Positions 55,125-63,607 of a DNA stretch of 64,000 nt are shown piece by piece. The stretch covers positions 1-64,000 of the forward strand of contig NZ_CP126995.1 in the NCBI RefSeq assembly GCF_030252425.1, written 5' to 3'. A program made the translations under genes and the position numbers. The notes beneath the pieces are model-generated. The model was not told the origin of the DNA, did not search any database, and saw only the letters and a program-made list of their open reading frames with translations. The DNA comes from Acidisoma sp. PAMC 29798. GTDB taxonomy: Bacteria > Pseudomonadota > Alphaproteobacteria > Acetobacterales > Acetobacteraceae. The stretch's first letter is position 1. Each line of letters opens with the position of its first letter.

Positions 55125-56927
55125 TCAGATTGAAGCCGATAGGGCAGTCACATGACAGGCGGCGAGGCGGCCACGCGGGCGTGTCCACAGTGGTGGCTCC
55201 ATCTCACGGCATAGCGGCAGCGCCTCGGGGCAGCGGCCGGCGAAGGAACAGCCGGGCGGAATGTCGATCGGGCTCGGCGGCTCGCCATCCAGCAGCACAT
55301 CCTCGGTGCGATAGGGCTTCTCATCAAGCGTCGGCACGGCGGAGAGCAGTGCCTTGGTATAGGGATGCCCCGGATCATAAAAAACACCGCCGGTATCGGC
55401 AATCTCGACCATCTTGCCGAGATACATCACGGCGATGCGCGTGCAAACGCGCCGCACCATTGCGAGGTCATGCGAGATGAAGAGATAGGTCAAGCCATGC
55501 CGCGCCTGCAACCGCTCGAAGAGGTTGAGCAGACGACCCTGCTCTACCGGGTCGAGGGCGGACAGCGTCTCGTCCAGAATGACCAGCCTCGGCTCCAGGA
55601 TCAGCGCGCGTGCGATGTTCACGCGCTGCCGCTGCCCGGCACTCATGCCGACTGGAAGCCGATTGGCATCTTCCGGCGCGAGCCCGACTTCAGCCATGAC
55701 ATCGCGCACGCGGGAGGCGATTTCGCGGCGTCCGACACCATGGATCTGCAGCCCGACTCCAATGGTGCGGCCGATGGGCATATGCGGCGGGATGCAGTTG
55801 TACGGGTCTTGCAACAGCAATTGGAAACCGCGCCGCATGGCGAAGCGATCGCGCCCTGTCATCTCTGCGATATTCCGCCCCTCGAACAGGATGGAGCCTG
55901 TCTCCGGCGCCTCCACCCAGGACAGCAGGCGGGACAGCGTCGATTTGCCGCATCCGGATTCACCGACGAGGCCGAAATTGTCGCCGCGAAAGACATCGAA
56001 ATTGACGCCCCGCACGGCCTGCACATTCTGCTTGCCGAACAGGCTGTCGCGGTTCTTGACACGATAGGTCTTGGTTACGTCAACGACTTGAAGAATCGGC
56101 TGCTCATGCCGCACCACCGGTTCAGGGATCGCCTCCCCGGTCCAGATGCGTGGCGTGCGCGCGACCAATTCGCGCGTCACGCTATGCTGCGGATGACGAG
56201 ACACCTCATGCGGCTCCCCGCGCTCGACGATCTGTCCGCCCGCCAGAACGACGACCTCATCCGCCACATCCGCGACAGAGGGGACGGAGGTGCTGATGAA
56301 AACGATGGCGGCGGACATCCTCTCGCGCAATTCGCGCAGCAGACGCACGATCTGCGCTGCGACGGTCACGTCCAGCGGTTGGATGATGTTGTCGCAAATC
56401 AGCAGATCGGGCTCATTGATCATCGCATCGACAATCACCGCGCGCTGCAACATGCCACCCGAATATTGATAAGGAAACTCCGCATAGCGACGCGCAGCGG
56501 AAGGAATGCGCACCGCGTCCAACAGAGCGATCACCTGTCGCTGCGCATCCGCCGCCGCAATGCCAGGCCGCACCGCGCGCAGTTTTTCGGCGATCTGCAC
56601 GCCGACGGGCAAGGTGGGATCGAAGGCATTGCCGGGATCGGCGCCGATGAAGCCAATGCGCGCGCGGGCATTGCGCTGCACGGCGGGGTCCAGCAAATCG
56701 CGCTCGCGAAACCGGATAGTGCCGCCGGTGACACTGAGCGGCGGTGTGATCCAACCCGTCATGGCCTTGGCGAGCGTTGTCTTGCCGGAGCCGCTTTCAC
56801 CGAGGATGCCGAGCACGCGATTGCTGTAGATATTGAGGTCAACGCCGACGAGAATCACTCGCTTCTCGCCGGCACGAAGCAGATCGATCGACAGGCCTGC
56901 GATCGACAGCAGCGGCGCTTCGCTCAT
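55125..56927 (-). CDS. Fused double ATPase of a peptide-type ABC importer, 600 aa
   Basis: Two ABC ATPases are joined in one protein. The first (about 1-265) has GESGSGKTT, a signature region YSGGMLQR, and a degenerate Walker B LLICDNIIQPLD (Asn in place of the catalytic Glu). The second (about 290-580) has GESGCGKST, MSAGQRQRVNIARAL, LVILDETLSALD and an Oligo-HPY tail with PGCSFAGRCPEALPLC. The ATG overlaps the permease stop (ATGA). The long open frame upstream is a shadow of the permease gene. Confidence 0.9.
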   Translation of the reverse strand: MSEAPLLSIAGLSIDLLRAGEKRVILVGVDLNIYSNRVLGILGESGSGKTTLAKAMTGWITPPLSVTGGTIRFRERDLLDPAVQRNARARIGFIGADPGNAFDPTLPVGVQIAEKLRAVRPGIAAADAQRQVIALLDAVRIPSAARRYAEFPYQYSGGMLQRAVIVDAMINEPDLLICDNIIQPLDVTVAAQIVRLLRELRERMSAAIVFISTSVPSVADVADEVVVLAGGQIVERGEPHEVSRHPQHSVTRELVARTPRIWTGEAIPEPVVRHEQPILQVVDVTKTYRVKNRDSLFGKQNVQAVRGVNFDVFRGDNFGLVGESGCGKSTLSRLLSWVEAPETGSILFEGRNIAEMTGRDRFAMRRGFQLLLQDPYNCIPPHMPIGRTIGVGLQIHGVGRREIASRVRDVMAEVGLAPEDANRLPVGMSAGQRQRVNIARALILEPRLVILDETLSALDPVEQGRLLNLFERLQARHGLTYLFISHDLAMVRRVCTRIAVMYLGKMVEIADTGGVFYDPGHPYTKALLSAVPTLDEKPYRTEDVLLDGEPPSPIDIPPGCSFAGRCPEALPLCREMEPPLWTRPRGRLAACHVTALSASI

Positions 56928-57844
56928 CAGATGGTGCCTCCCAGAACCTTGTTGCGCGCTCGTTCGATCGAGGCGCCGACGAGGTTGATGGACAGCAGCG
57001 TGGCGAACAGGAAGCCGCCCGGCATGGTCGAGATCCACCAGGCGTTGATCAGGTATTGCCGGCCATCGGCGATGATATTGCCGAAAGTGGGCGTGGGTGG
57101 CTGCACGCCGATACCGATGAACCCCAGGATCGCCTCGAAGATCATCATGCGCGCGACGTCGAGCACGGCCACGAAAGCAATCGGCGGCAGCACATTGGGG
57201 GAGATCATCTGCAACATGATGCGCAACGGCGAAGCGCCGAGAATTGTCGCGCCGCGCACATATTCGCGTTGCCGCTCCGACAGCGTGACCGATCGCGTGA
57301 CGCGCGCATAGACAGGCCAACCCGAGAGTGCCAGCACAAGCGTGACGGTTGCCGGCGACGGTCGATGCACGGTCAAAATGGTGATTGCAAGAATGATCAC
57401 CGGCACCGCGAGCTGAGCATCCGTAATGCGCATCAGCACGGTATCGACCCAGCCGCCGTAGTAGCCCGCGACCATGCCGACGGCCGTGCCGACGACGAAC
57501 ATGATCACAACGGCGGAGACCGCGATCATGAGAGCATTCTGCAGGCCGATCAGCGACCGCAGGAAAAGATCCCGCCCCAGTTGATCGGTCCCTAGCGGGT
57601 GCGCCCAATGGCCACCGGCGAGAAAAACCGGCGGCATGAAGCGCTCGCGAATCGCCATCTTGGTGGCGGAGAGATGCGTGAGGTGGGGATAGATCAGCGC
57701 TCCGCCGATCAGCAGAATGAGGAAGAACAGGCCTAGCTTGAACTCGAACTGGCTGTACGTCGCCCGCCACAAGCGGCGGCCGGGGCTTGCTCCGCGCACC
57801 GGCGTTGCGGGAACAGCGAGATCCGTCGTGATATCGGATGCCAT
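56927..57844 (-). CDS. Peptide-type ABC importer permease (DppC/OppC family)
   Basis: This 305-aa membrane protein has an N-terminal helix followed by HPLGTDQLGRDLFLRSL, the signature of DppC-type permeases, and the EYVRGATILGASPLRIMLQ coupling loop (EAA-like). About six transmembrane helices are present. It overlaps both neighbours by four bases (ATGA), so the transporter genes are tightly coupled. Confidence 0.92.
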   Translation of the reverse strand: MASDITTDLAVPATPVRGASPGRRLWRATYSQFEFKLGLFFLILLIGGALIYPHLTHLSATKMAIRERFMPPVFLAGGHWAHPLGTDQLGRDLFLRSLIGLQNALMIAVSAVVIMFVVGTAVGMVAGYYGGWVDTVLMRITDAQLAVPVIILAITILTVHRPSPATVTLVLALSGWPVYARVTRSVTLSERQREYVRGATILGASPLRIMLQMISPNVLPPIAFVAVLDVARMMIFEAILGFIGIGVQPPTPTFGNIIADGRQYLINAWWISTMPGGFLFATLLSINLVGASIERARNKVLGGTI

Positions 57845-58824
57845 CAGAAATCCAACCGTGGATCGATCTTCGTGCAGATGAGATCGACGAAGATGTTGAT
57901 GACGACGAAAAGGCAGGCGGAAAGCAAAGCCACGCCCTGGATCACCGGAAAATCCCGCTCCAATACGGCCTGAACCGTGAGCAGGCCGACGCCAGGATAG
58001 TTGAAGATGAATTCCACGATGAGCACACCTCCGAGCAGCGCGCCGACCTGGACGCCGAACAGGTTCAGAACGGGCACGGCCGCGTTGCGCAAGATATGGC
58101 GAAAGAAGATCCGGCGCCGCGACAGGCCGCGAATGCTGGCGAGTCGCACGAAGTTCTGCTGCTGCGCGGAGCCGATGGAAATGGCGAGGCTGCGCATGAA
58201 CATCGGCGACATTTCGATGGCGATGACGAAGGCCGGCAGAATGGTATAGGCGAAACCCTGATAGCCGATCGAGGGAATCCATTGGAGTTCGGCCGTGATC
58301 GTCAAAGCGAGCACGATCGCCAGCCAGAAATTCGGGATCGAGACGAAGGCCGATCCGAGGTAGAGCGCGAATTTGTCCATCCAACCACCCTGGCTCAACC
58401 CTGCCGCGACCCCGACGGGAATGGCGATCAGCAGCGCGAAGACCAGGCCGAGAGCGGCCAATTGTATGGTCATCGGCACGGTCTGGATCAACAGATCCAG
58501 CACCGGCGCCTTATCTCCCAAAGCATCCTGATCGCGCGCGCCCGAAACTTCAGAGCCGTTGCGTGCCTTGATGAAGGAATGACCGAGGTCACCCTCCATC
58601 GCATGGCCCAGCCACCGCACATATTGCACGGGGATGGGATCGCGCAGGCCCATCGCCTTCGAGGTCTGCTCGACCACCGCGTCACTCGCCATCGGTCCCA
58701 GGATCAGCCGGGCGGGATCGCCCGGAACCAGACGCAGTGCTGCGAAGATCGCGAAGGACACGATCACGACGATCAGCAAGCCCTGAGCGAGCCTGCGGAT
58801 CAGAAACGTCGCGAGAAAAGCCAT
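57844..58824 (-). CDS. Peptide-type ABC importer permease (DppB/OppB family)
   Basis: This 326-aa membrane protein begins with FLIRRLAQGLLIVVIVSFAIF and RLVPGDPARLILG, as in DppB proteins. The coupling loop QNFVRLASIRGLSRRRIFFRH and the C-terminal IFVDLICTKIDPRL are also typical. It lies 14 bases after the solute-binding protein gene. Confidence 0.93.
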   Translation of the reverse strand: MAFLATFLIRRLAQGLLIVVIVSFAIFAALRLVPGDPARLILGPMASDAVVEQTSKAMGLRDPIPVQYVRWLGHAMEGDLGHSFIKARNGSEVSGARDQDALGDKAPVLDLLIQTVPMTIQLAALGLVFALLIAIPVGVAAGLSQGGWMDKFALYLGSAFVSIPNFWLAIVLALTITAELQWIPSIGYQGFAYTILPAFVIAIEMSPMFMRSLAISIGSAQQQNFVRLASIRGLSRRRIFFRHILRNAAVPVLNLFGVQVGALLGGVLIVEFIFNYPGVGLLTVQAVLERDFPVIQGVALLSACLFVVINIFVDLICTKIDPRLDF

Positions 58825-58838
58825 GCGGCGTGCCCTTC

Positions 58839-60416
58839 TTAGGTGCTCTTGAACTCGGCCTTATGCGCGTCCATCGGTCCGTTCGGATAGATGTAGAGCC
58901 CTTCGAGGCCAGTGGTGATGGCATTGAGGTTCACCGACGTGAACAGCGACAGGGATGGTGCCTTGGAGGCGATGACCTCGGTCGCGGTGCCCACCAGCGT
59001 CTTGCGCTTGGCGACATCCGTCTCGCTGCGCTCGGCTTCCAATGCCTTGTCAATATCGGGATCGGAGACACCATTGATGATGCCACCGACCGGACCGGCC
59101 TTGGAGTAGAACATAGCCCGCAACACCATGTCCGGCTCCGGGGTGCCGGTCGACCAGCCGCAATCGATCATATTGCCCGCCGGCTCCTGGCCCTTGCGCT
59201 GATACAGCACATCGCCCCAGGCGCCCGTCTCCATCACCGTCAGCTTCACGTTGAAGCCCTGCTCCTGCATCATCGCGGTGATCAGCTCACCGTAATCCTT
59301 GGTCTTGGGATAGAATCCGGTCGAGGTGATGTATTCCACTTCCGGCAATCCCTGGCCTTTAGGGAATCCGGCCTTAGCGAGCAGCGCCTGGCACTTGTCG
59401 GCGTCGAATTCCGGATAGTTCGGCACCTTCTCATAGCCGAATTTCAGCGGACTGATGTAGGAGCTGGAATCGCCACCGGCGACATCCATCAATTCCAGAA
59501 CCTGCGAACGGTCGATGGCGTGGCAGGCCGCGAGACGGATCAAGGCATTGTCGAAGGGCCTCTTGTTGCAGCGGAAATGCAGGTACTTGTTCTCGGTCGA
59601 GAGTGTGCTGCCCGTGGTGACCCGCGCCTCCTTCTTGAGCGTGCCATACTGCTCCGGCTCCAAGCGCTGCAACACGTTGATATTGCCGCTCATCAGGCCG
59701 AGCACGCGGGTTGTCGCATCACCGACATAGCTGAACTGGACGAAGTCCAGCAGCGGCTTGCCCTGGTAGTATTTGTCGAAGGCCGCCAGGTTGGAGGTAT
59801 TGCCTGTTTGATTGACGAACTTGAACGGGCCGGTGCCATTGGGGCGCTGCGCCAGGGTCGCGGGCGTCTTCACGTCGTCTTTCGACATGATCGCCATGAA
59901 GCCACCGGTGAATTGAAACGCCGAAGCCGGAAAGCCGAACTTCTTGGTATGCAAACGCGCCGTCAACCGATCGACGACCTCGACCTCGCATTGGCCCGGG
60001 TAGAGCGCGCTGGCGGGCCGCGCCGGATTTGTCGCGTATTCCATCGTCGCCTTCACATCCTCGGCGCCGAAGGATGCGCCGTTATGGAAGGTGATGCCGT
60101 CGCGCAGCTTGTATTCGAGCGTGTAGGGATCGATGAGCGTCTGGCTCACGGCGAGTTCCCAGACGATCTCACTCGGGTTGGCGGCACGCAGCGGCGTGCG
60201 GAACAACTGGCCGAATACGAATCCTTCGAAGTTGATCTGTCCAAGCGAGGTGTGGCTGGTCGGATCCCAATTACCGGTCACCGGCTCCGCCGAGGCGAAG
60301 ACCATGGTATTGCGTCCCGCCGCGCGGGCACGACTAATGAACGGCATCGGCAGAGCGAGCGTGGCGGAAGTGCCCATGGCTGTCGCCAACAGCGTGCGTC
60401 GAGAAACCTGATTCAT
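58839..60416 (-). CDS. Solute-binding protein, family 5, of the ABC importer
   Basis: This 525-aa periplasmic binding protein has an N-terminal SRRTLLATAMG, a twin-arginine-like signal, with cleavage probably after ARA. The family 5 pattern follows: FEGFVFGQLFRTPLR, YTLEYKLRDGITFHNGASFGAEDV, and GTGPFKFV. The ligand is unknown: peptides, nickel and opines are all handled by this family. It is the first gene of the operon. The 312 bases upstream are shared with the divergent regulator. Confidence 0.92.
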   Translation of the reverse strand: MNQVSRRTLLATAMGTSATLALPMPFISRARAAGRNTMVFASAEPVTGNWDPTSHTSLGQINFEGFVFGQLFRTPLRAANPSEIVWELAVSQTLIDPYTLEYKLRDGITFHNGASFGAEDVKATMEYATNPARPASALYPGQCEVEVVDRLTARLHTKKFGFPASAFQFTGGFMAIMSKDDVKTPATLAQRPNGTGPFKFVNQTGNTSNLAAFDKYYQGKPLLDFVQFSYVGDATTRVLGLMSGNINVLQRLEPEQYGTLKKEARVTTGSTLSTENKYLHFRCNKRPFDNALIRLAACHAIDRSQVLELMDVAGGDSSSYISPLKFGYEKVPNYPEFDADKCQALLAKAGFPKGQGLPEVEYITSTGFYPKTKDYGELITAMMQEQGFNVKLTVMETGAWGDVLYQRKGQEPAGNMIDCGWSTGTPEPDMVLRAMFYSKAGPVGGIINGVSDPDIDKALEAERSETDVAKRKTLVGTATEVIASKAPSLSLFTSVNLNAITTGLEGLYIYPNGPMDAHKAEFKST

Positions 60417-60728
60417 ATCGTCCCCAGCGTTACATGCGTGACATCCGGCACCCGTGCGACTGAGACTGCGCCCCTTTTGCGGTGTCGGCGGTCATTGAGT
60501 CCTGCCACCGACATGCCGCGCGACCCACCTGTCCGTGCCTGATGCTCAGGCTATGGAACCTAGGCTGGCGGGTCGTTCTCCGATGTCCTTATCCTAGGCT
60601 CAGCATTCCCGCATCGCCAAGCAAAAAATCCACAACCCCACCAAAAACCACACAAAGCCACATCGTGGCGCTTGCCCCCGCGACACGGAAGGACGCATCA
60701 TCATCGCGACCGAGTTGGGGGATACGCC
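60417..60728. promoter_or_regulatory. Divergent control region with repeated CTNAGGCT-like boxes
   Basis: No gene is seen here. Three similar octamers occur: CTCAGGCT at 60545, CCTAGGCT at 60559 and CCTAGGCT at 60593. The last two sit 34 bp apart. They are candidates for the operator of the adjacent DeoR-type regulator and for control of the importer operon; this is a guess from position and repetition. Confidence 0.35.
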
Positions 60729-61490
60729 TTGCGGCTAGACGAACGGCAGCAGCACATTCTGGACCTGCTCGGCGCGGTGGGGCGCATCGAGGCGGATCTG
60801 GTCGCGGCGCAACTCCGTGTCTCGCGGGAGACCATCCGCCGCGACCTGATGCAGCTGGAGAAGGACGGTCGTGTCCGCCGCGTGCATGGCGGCGCGGTGC
60901 GGGTGGAACCCTTGGGCGAAAAGCCGTTCCGCACCCGCAAGCGGGTTCAGATCGCCGCCAAACGCCGGATCGGCGCCACGGCCGCGACATTGCTGCGCGC
61001 CGAGCAATCCTGCTTCATCGATGCAGGCACAACCACCGCAGCCTTCGCAGGCGCCCTTGCGGGGCTCGACGGTCTGCTGGTGGTGACGAATTCGATTGAG
61101 GTCGCGGTCAATCTTCGGGCCGTCAGCGCAAATGCCGATGTCATTCTGCTGGGAGGACGCATGGCGATCGAGGTGCCGGCCACCCATGGTGAATTGACCA
61201 TCTCAGAAATCGGTCGTTTCCGTACCGATTTCGCGGTGCTGTCCCCGGTCGGCATCGATGCCCTGGGCGGCGTCACCTATCATGAATTCGGTGAAGCCGA
61301 GATCGCGCGCATGATGATGAAGAATGCGGCGGCCACCATGCTGTTGGCCGATCACACCAAGCTGGGCCGTATCAGCCGCGCCACCGTCTGCGGCTGCGGC
61401 GAACTCGACATCCTGGTGACGGATGCGACCGCCGATAAGACGGAAGCTTTTCGCGCGGCAGGCGTTAAAAGGATCGTCCGGGCGCATTAG
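60729..61490 (+). CDS. DeoR-family transcriptional regulator, 253 aa
   Basis: An N-terminal winged helix (RQQHILDLLGAVGRIEADLVAAQLRVSRETIRRDL split over residues 6-42) with the DeoR signature and RVHGGAV is followed by a sugar-isomerase-like effector domain: FIDAGTTTAAFAGAL, VVTNSIEVAV and LLADHTKLGR. The start is TTG with GGGGGA upstream. It is divergent from the importer operon and probably represses it until a phosphorylated intermediate is present, which fits the two kinases in the operon. Confidence 0.9.
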   Translation: MRLDERQQHILDLLGAVGRIEADLVAAQLRVSRETIRRDLMQLEKDGRVRRVHGGAVRVEPLGEKPFRTRKRVQIAAKRRIGATAATLLRAEQSCFIDAGTTTAAFAGALAGLDGLLVVTNSIEVAVNLRAVSANADVILLGGRMAIEVPATHGELTISEIGRFRTDFAVLSPVGIDALGGVTYHEFGEAEIARMMMKNAAATMLLADHTKLGRISRATVCGCGELDILVTDATADKTEAFRAAGVKRIVRAH

Positions 61491-61562
61491 AGGGTTTTGT
61501 CGCATTTTTTGCGTCTTGACGGCTTCCTGTATGATGGGAGGGCGCAGTTTTGGGACGAGACG

Positions 61563-61741
61563 ATGGCGATTGACTTCAAGGGCAGTCGCTTCGAGCGGGA
61601 TATCATCCTGTGGGGTGTGCGGTGGTATGTGGCGTATCCGATCAGCTACCGCCGGCTTGAGGAGATGATGGGTGAGCGGGGCGTTGAGGTCGATCATTCC
61701 ATGCTGAACCGCTGGATCGTGCGCTACGTGCCGTTGCTGTG
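61563..61741 (+). pseudogene. IS6-family transposase, N-terminal fragment
   Basis: About 60 codons encode the N-terminus of an IS6/IS26-type transposase (FKGSRFERDIILWGVRWYV, then YRRLEEMMGERGVEVDHSM and RWIVRYVPLL) and stop at the terminal repeat of ISL3 copy B. The left end of the element probably lies near 61493 (GGGTTTTGTCGC). The rest of the gene is not found on the far side of the ISL3 copy. Confidence 0.85.
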
Positions 61742-61783
61742 TCAGGTTCCCTTAACTAGGTCCTGCCTGGTTCTCGGTGCAGG
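61742..61783 (+). repeat. Terminal inverted repeat (left) of ISL3 copy B
   Basis: It contains CCCTTAACTAGGTCCTGCC and pairs with 63430-63470, with few mismatches. Confidence 0.88.
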
Positions 61784-61791
61784 AAACGCAT

Positions 61792-63379
61792 TTAGAACGG
61801 AAGAACCCGAGCTCGCAACAATTCCACTCCCGCGCGGCCATACATGGAGCGCTTCAGGGTCTTCAGTCGGCTGATCTGGCCCTCTGTCTGGCCGTTGCTC
61901 CAGGGGAGCGTGAGCGCGTTCGTCACCGCGTCCAAATCGCTTTGCAACATTCGGGCGAAGCGCTGCATCTCGTATATTCGGCACTCGTGTGCATCCTTGA
62001 GCCATCGACCAAGCGCGTCGATGTTACGGCTACGAAGGATGCCTCGAAATCGCATCGCGAGCTGCCGCATGACCACGAACTCTGGCGAATTCGCCTTGAG
62101 CGCATCGACCGTTGCCATTTGACGGACCGATAGCAGCGGGCGGGGCTTGATACACAATGCGCCCGCCGTCAGGGGCGAGAGGGGCCGACCGGTGGTAGAA
62201 TCGCGAGGCATCGGTATTGATGACGGGGGCGACTGTCGCTCCTTTTCCTGGCCTCTGCGGCTTGTCTTGCTGCGCCAGGGCGCAAAAAGACGTGCCAAAT
62301 GCGTGCAGCATCCCGTGTACCCGAGACCCTTGATCTCAGTGAACAGGCGGGTCGCGAGTGTGCAACCCTCTTTCCAGCGACGAGCCAGGTAGTCGTGGAA
62401 GTGTCCCGGTGAACGCGGTGACCTGGCGATTGCGTTACGCGATGGCAGTTGCTCGAGCCTCACCCAGCGGTCCACGCGTCGACGGCTGAGGCCGGGTTCC
62501 TCGCAAATAGTCGTTGCAGTCTTCCGGCGTCGTAGAGGGCACGAATCTGCGCAAACAGGTCTTCCCGCACGCCGTGGAGACCGGCCCTGGTATCTGCCGC
62601 TTCGGCCGCGACGGAGGCGCCCCGTCGAAGTGGTCTGCCCAAGCGGCCCAACTGCTGCTCGATCCGCTCGTGCAGATTCTGCAGCAGGTGGAAGCGGTCG
62701 GCAACCTGGACCGCTTGCGGGGCACCATCACGCGCCCCCTCGGCATAAAGACCATGACGGTCACGGCTGACGACTTCGACTCCCGGATACGCACGCAGCC
62801 ACGCTGCGGTGCTGGTCGAGCTTCGGTCTGGCAGGATGTCCACCACGCGTCGCCGCTTCAGGTCCACCATGATCGTTCCATACGTCTGCCCCTCCGTCCA
62901 GGACCAGTTGTCGATCCCGACCACTCGGAGCGAGGCTCGCGGTGATCTGGCGCGGGCGCGACGTTTGAGATGGTTCAAAACGGTATCATCGCTGGCCTGA
63001 AGACCGAGCCTTGATAGGATGCGCTCAGCGGGTTTGCCACCTGCGGCATGCCCGAGCGCCTGCAGGATGTCGATGACCTGACGCGTATGTCGAAGCAGGG
63101 GCTCAGCCAAGCAAGCCGGCTGCTCGGCCAATATCTTCTGGTCGCAAGTGGCCTCGCGACATCGCAGGCAGGCGACCCGAAGGCGAACGACGACCGGGAT
63201 GCCATGCATTGGAAGGTCTCGTAGCCGCCGCCAGTAACTGCTGTGCCGACCTTCAAGCGACAGCCGCAGGCCGGACACAGGCCGTCGCCAAGCGCAGACA
63301 CGGAGACGACCCGTTCCGCACCCACTCGCTCAGCACCCAGCACATGGATTCTGGGACCGAAGGCGAAGATAGCCTTCAT
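61792..63379 (-). pseudogene. ISL3-family transposase with two frameshifts
   Basis: The start (MKAIFAFGP, preceded by GGAAGGAG) leads to the first zinc-ribbon pair CPACG. Just after it the frame must shift to read LEGRHSSYWRRLRDLPMHG. The middle part has VVGIDNWSWTEGQTYG and SRDRHGLYAEGA. Near 62512 a second one-base loss shifts to TATTICEEPGLSRRRVDRW. The last frame has RLFTEIKGLGYTGC, FRGIL and PWSNGQTEGQISRLK. All catalytic segments remain, so decay is recent, but no single frame is functional. Confidence 0.88.
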
Positions 63380-63429
63380 CGTCATCTCCTTCCCCGTCCC
63401 TGAGCAATATCTCCTTAAATCGTCACGAA

Positions 63430-63470
63430 CTGCACCAAGAACCAGGCAGGACCTAGTTAAGGGAAACTGA
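63430..63470 (-). repeat. Terminal inverted repeat (right) of ISL3 copy B
   Basis: It contains AACCAGGCAGGACCTAGTTA. The 136 bases between it and the next gene show nothing recognisable. Confidence 0.88.
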
Positions 63471-63607
63471 CACATGCGGGCGTTCGCGATCTCGTCGACA
63501 CAGCCTTTCGCTCGTGAAGTGGAATTTGGCATTTTGGAACGGCAGCGCTCGCCGTAATCGATAAGCGAGCTGGTATTGTTCGCTAGGGAGGGGCTACGTC
63601 GTACCCC

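Larger units (their letters stand above)
61742..63470 (-). mobile_element. ISL3-family insertion sequence, copy B
   Basis: The 1.73-kb element has inverted repeats of about 41 bp at 61742-61783 and 63430-63470 and a transposase on the minus strand. It differs from copy A at 24.4 kb (different terminal repeats, related but clearly divergent transposase). The same repeat is present at bases 1-43. The 8 bases outside each end do not match, so no target duplication is visible. Confidence 0.88.

Noticed and set aside
55365-57311. 648-codon plus-strand frame over the ABC ATPase and permease genes
   Set aside because: It has a low-complexity His/Asp/Arg-rich translation, typical of an antisense shadow.
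56928-57770. N-terminal extension of the fused ATPase frame to 881 codons
   Set aside because: The extra 281 codons are Arg/His-rich and coincide with the permease gene. The ATG at 56927 overlaps the permease stop, as expected.
58737-60542. 601-codon plus-strand frame over the solute-binding protein gene
   Set aside because: It is antisense to a gene with a signal peptide and family 5 motifs; the translation lacks domain features.
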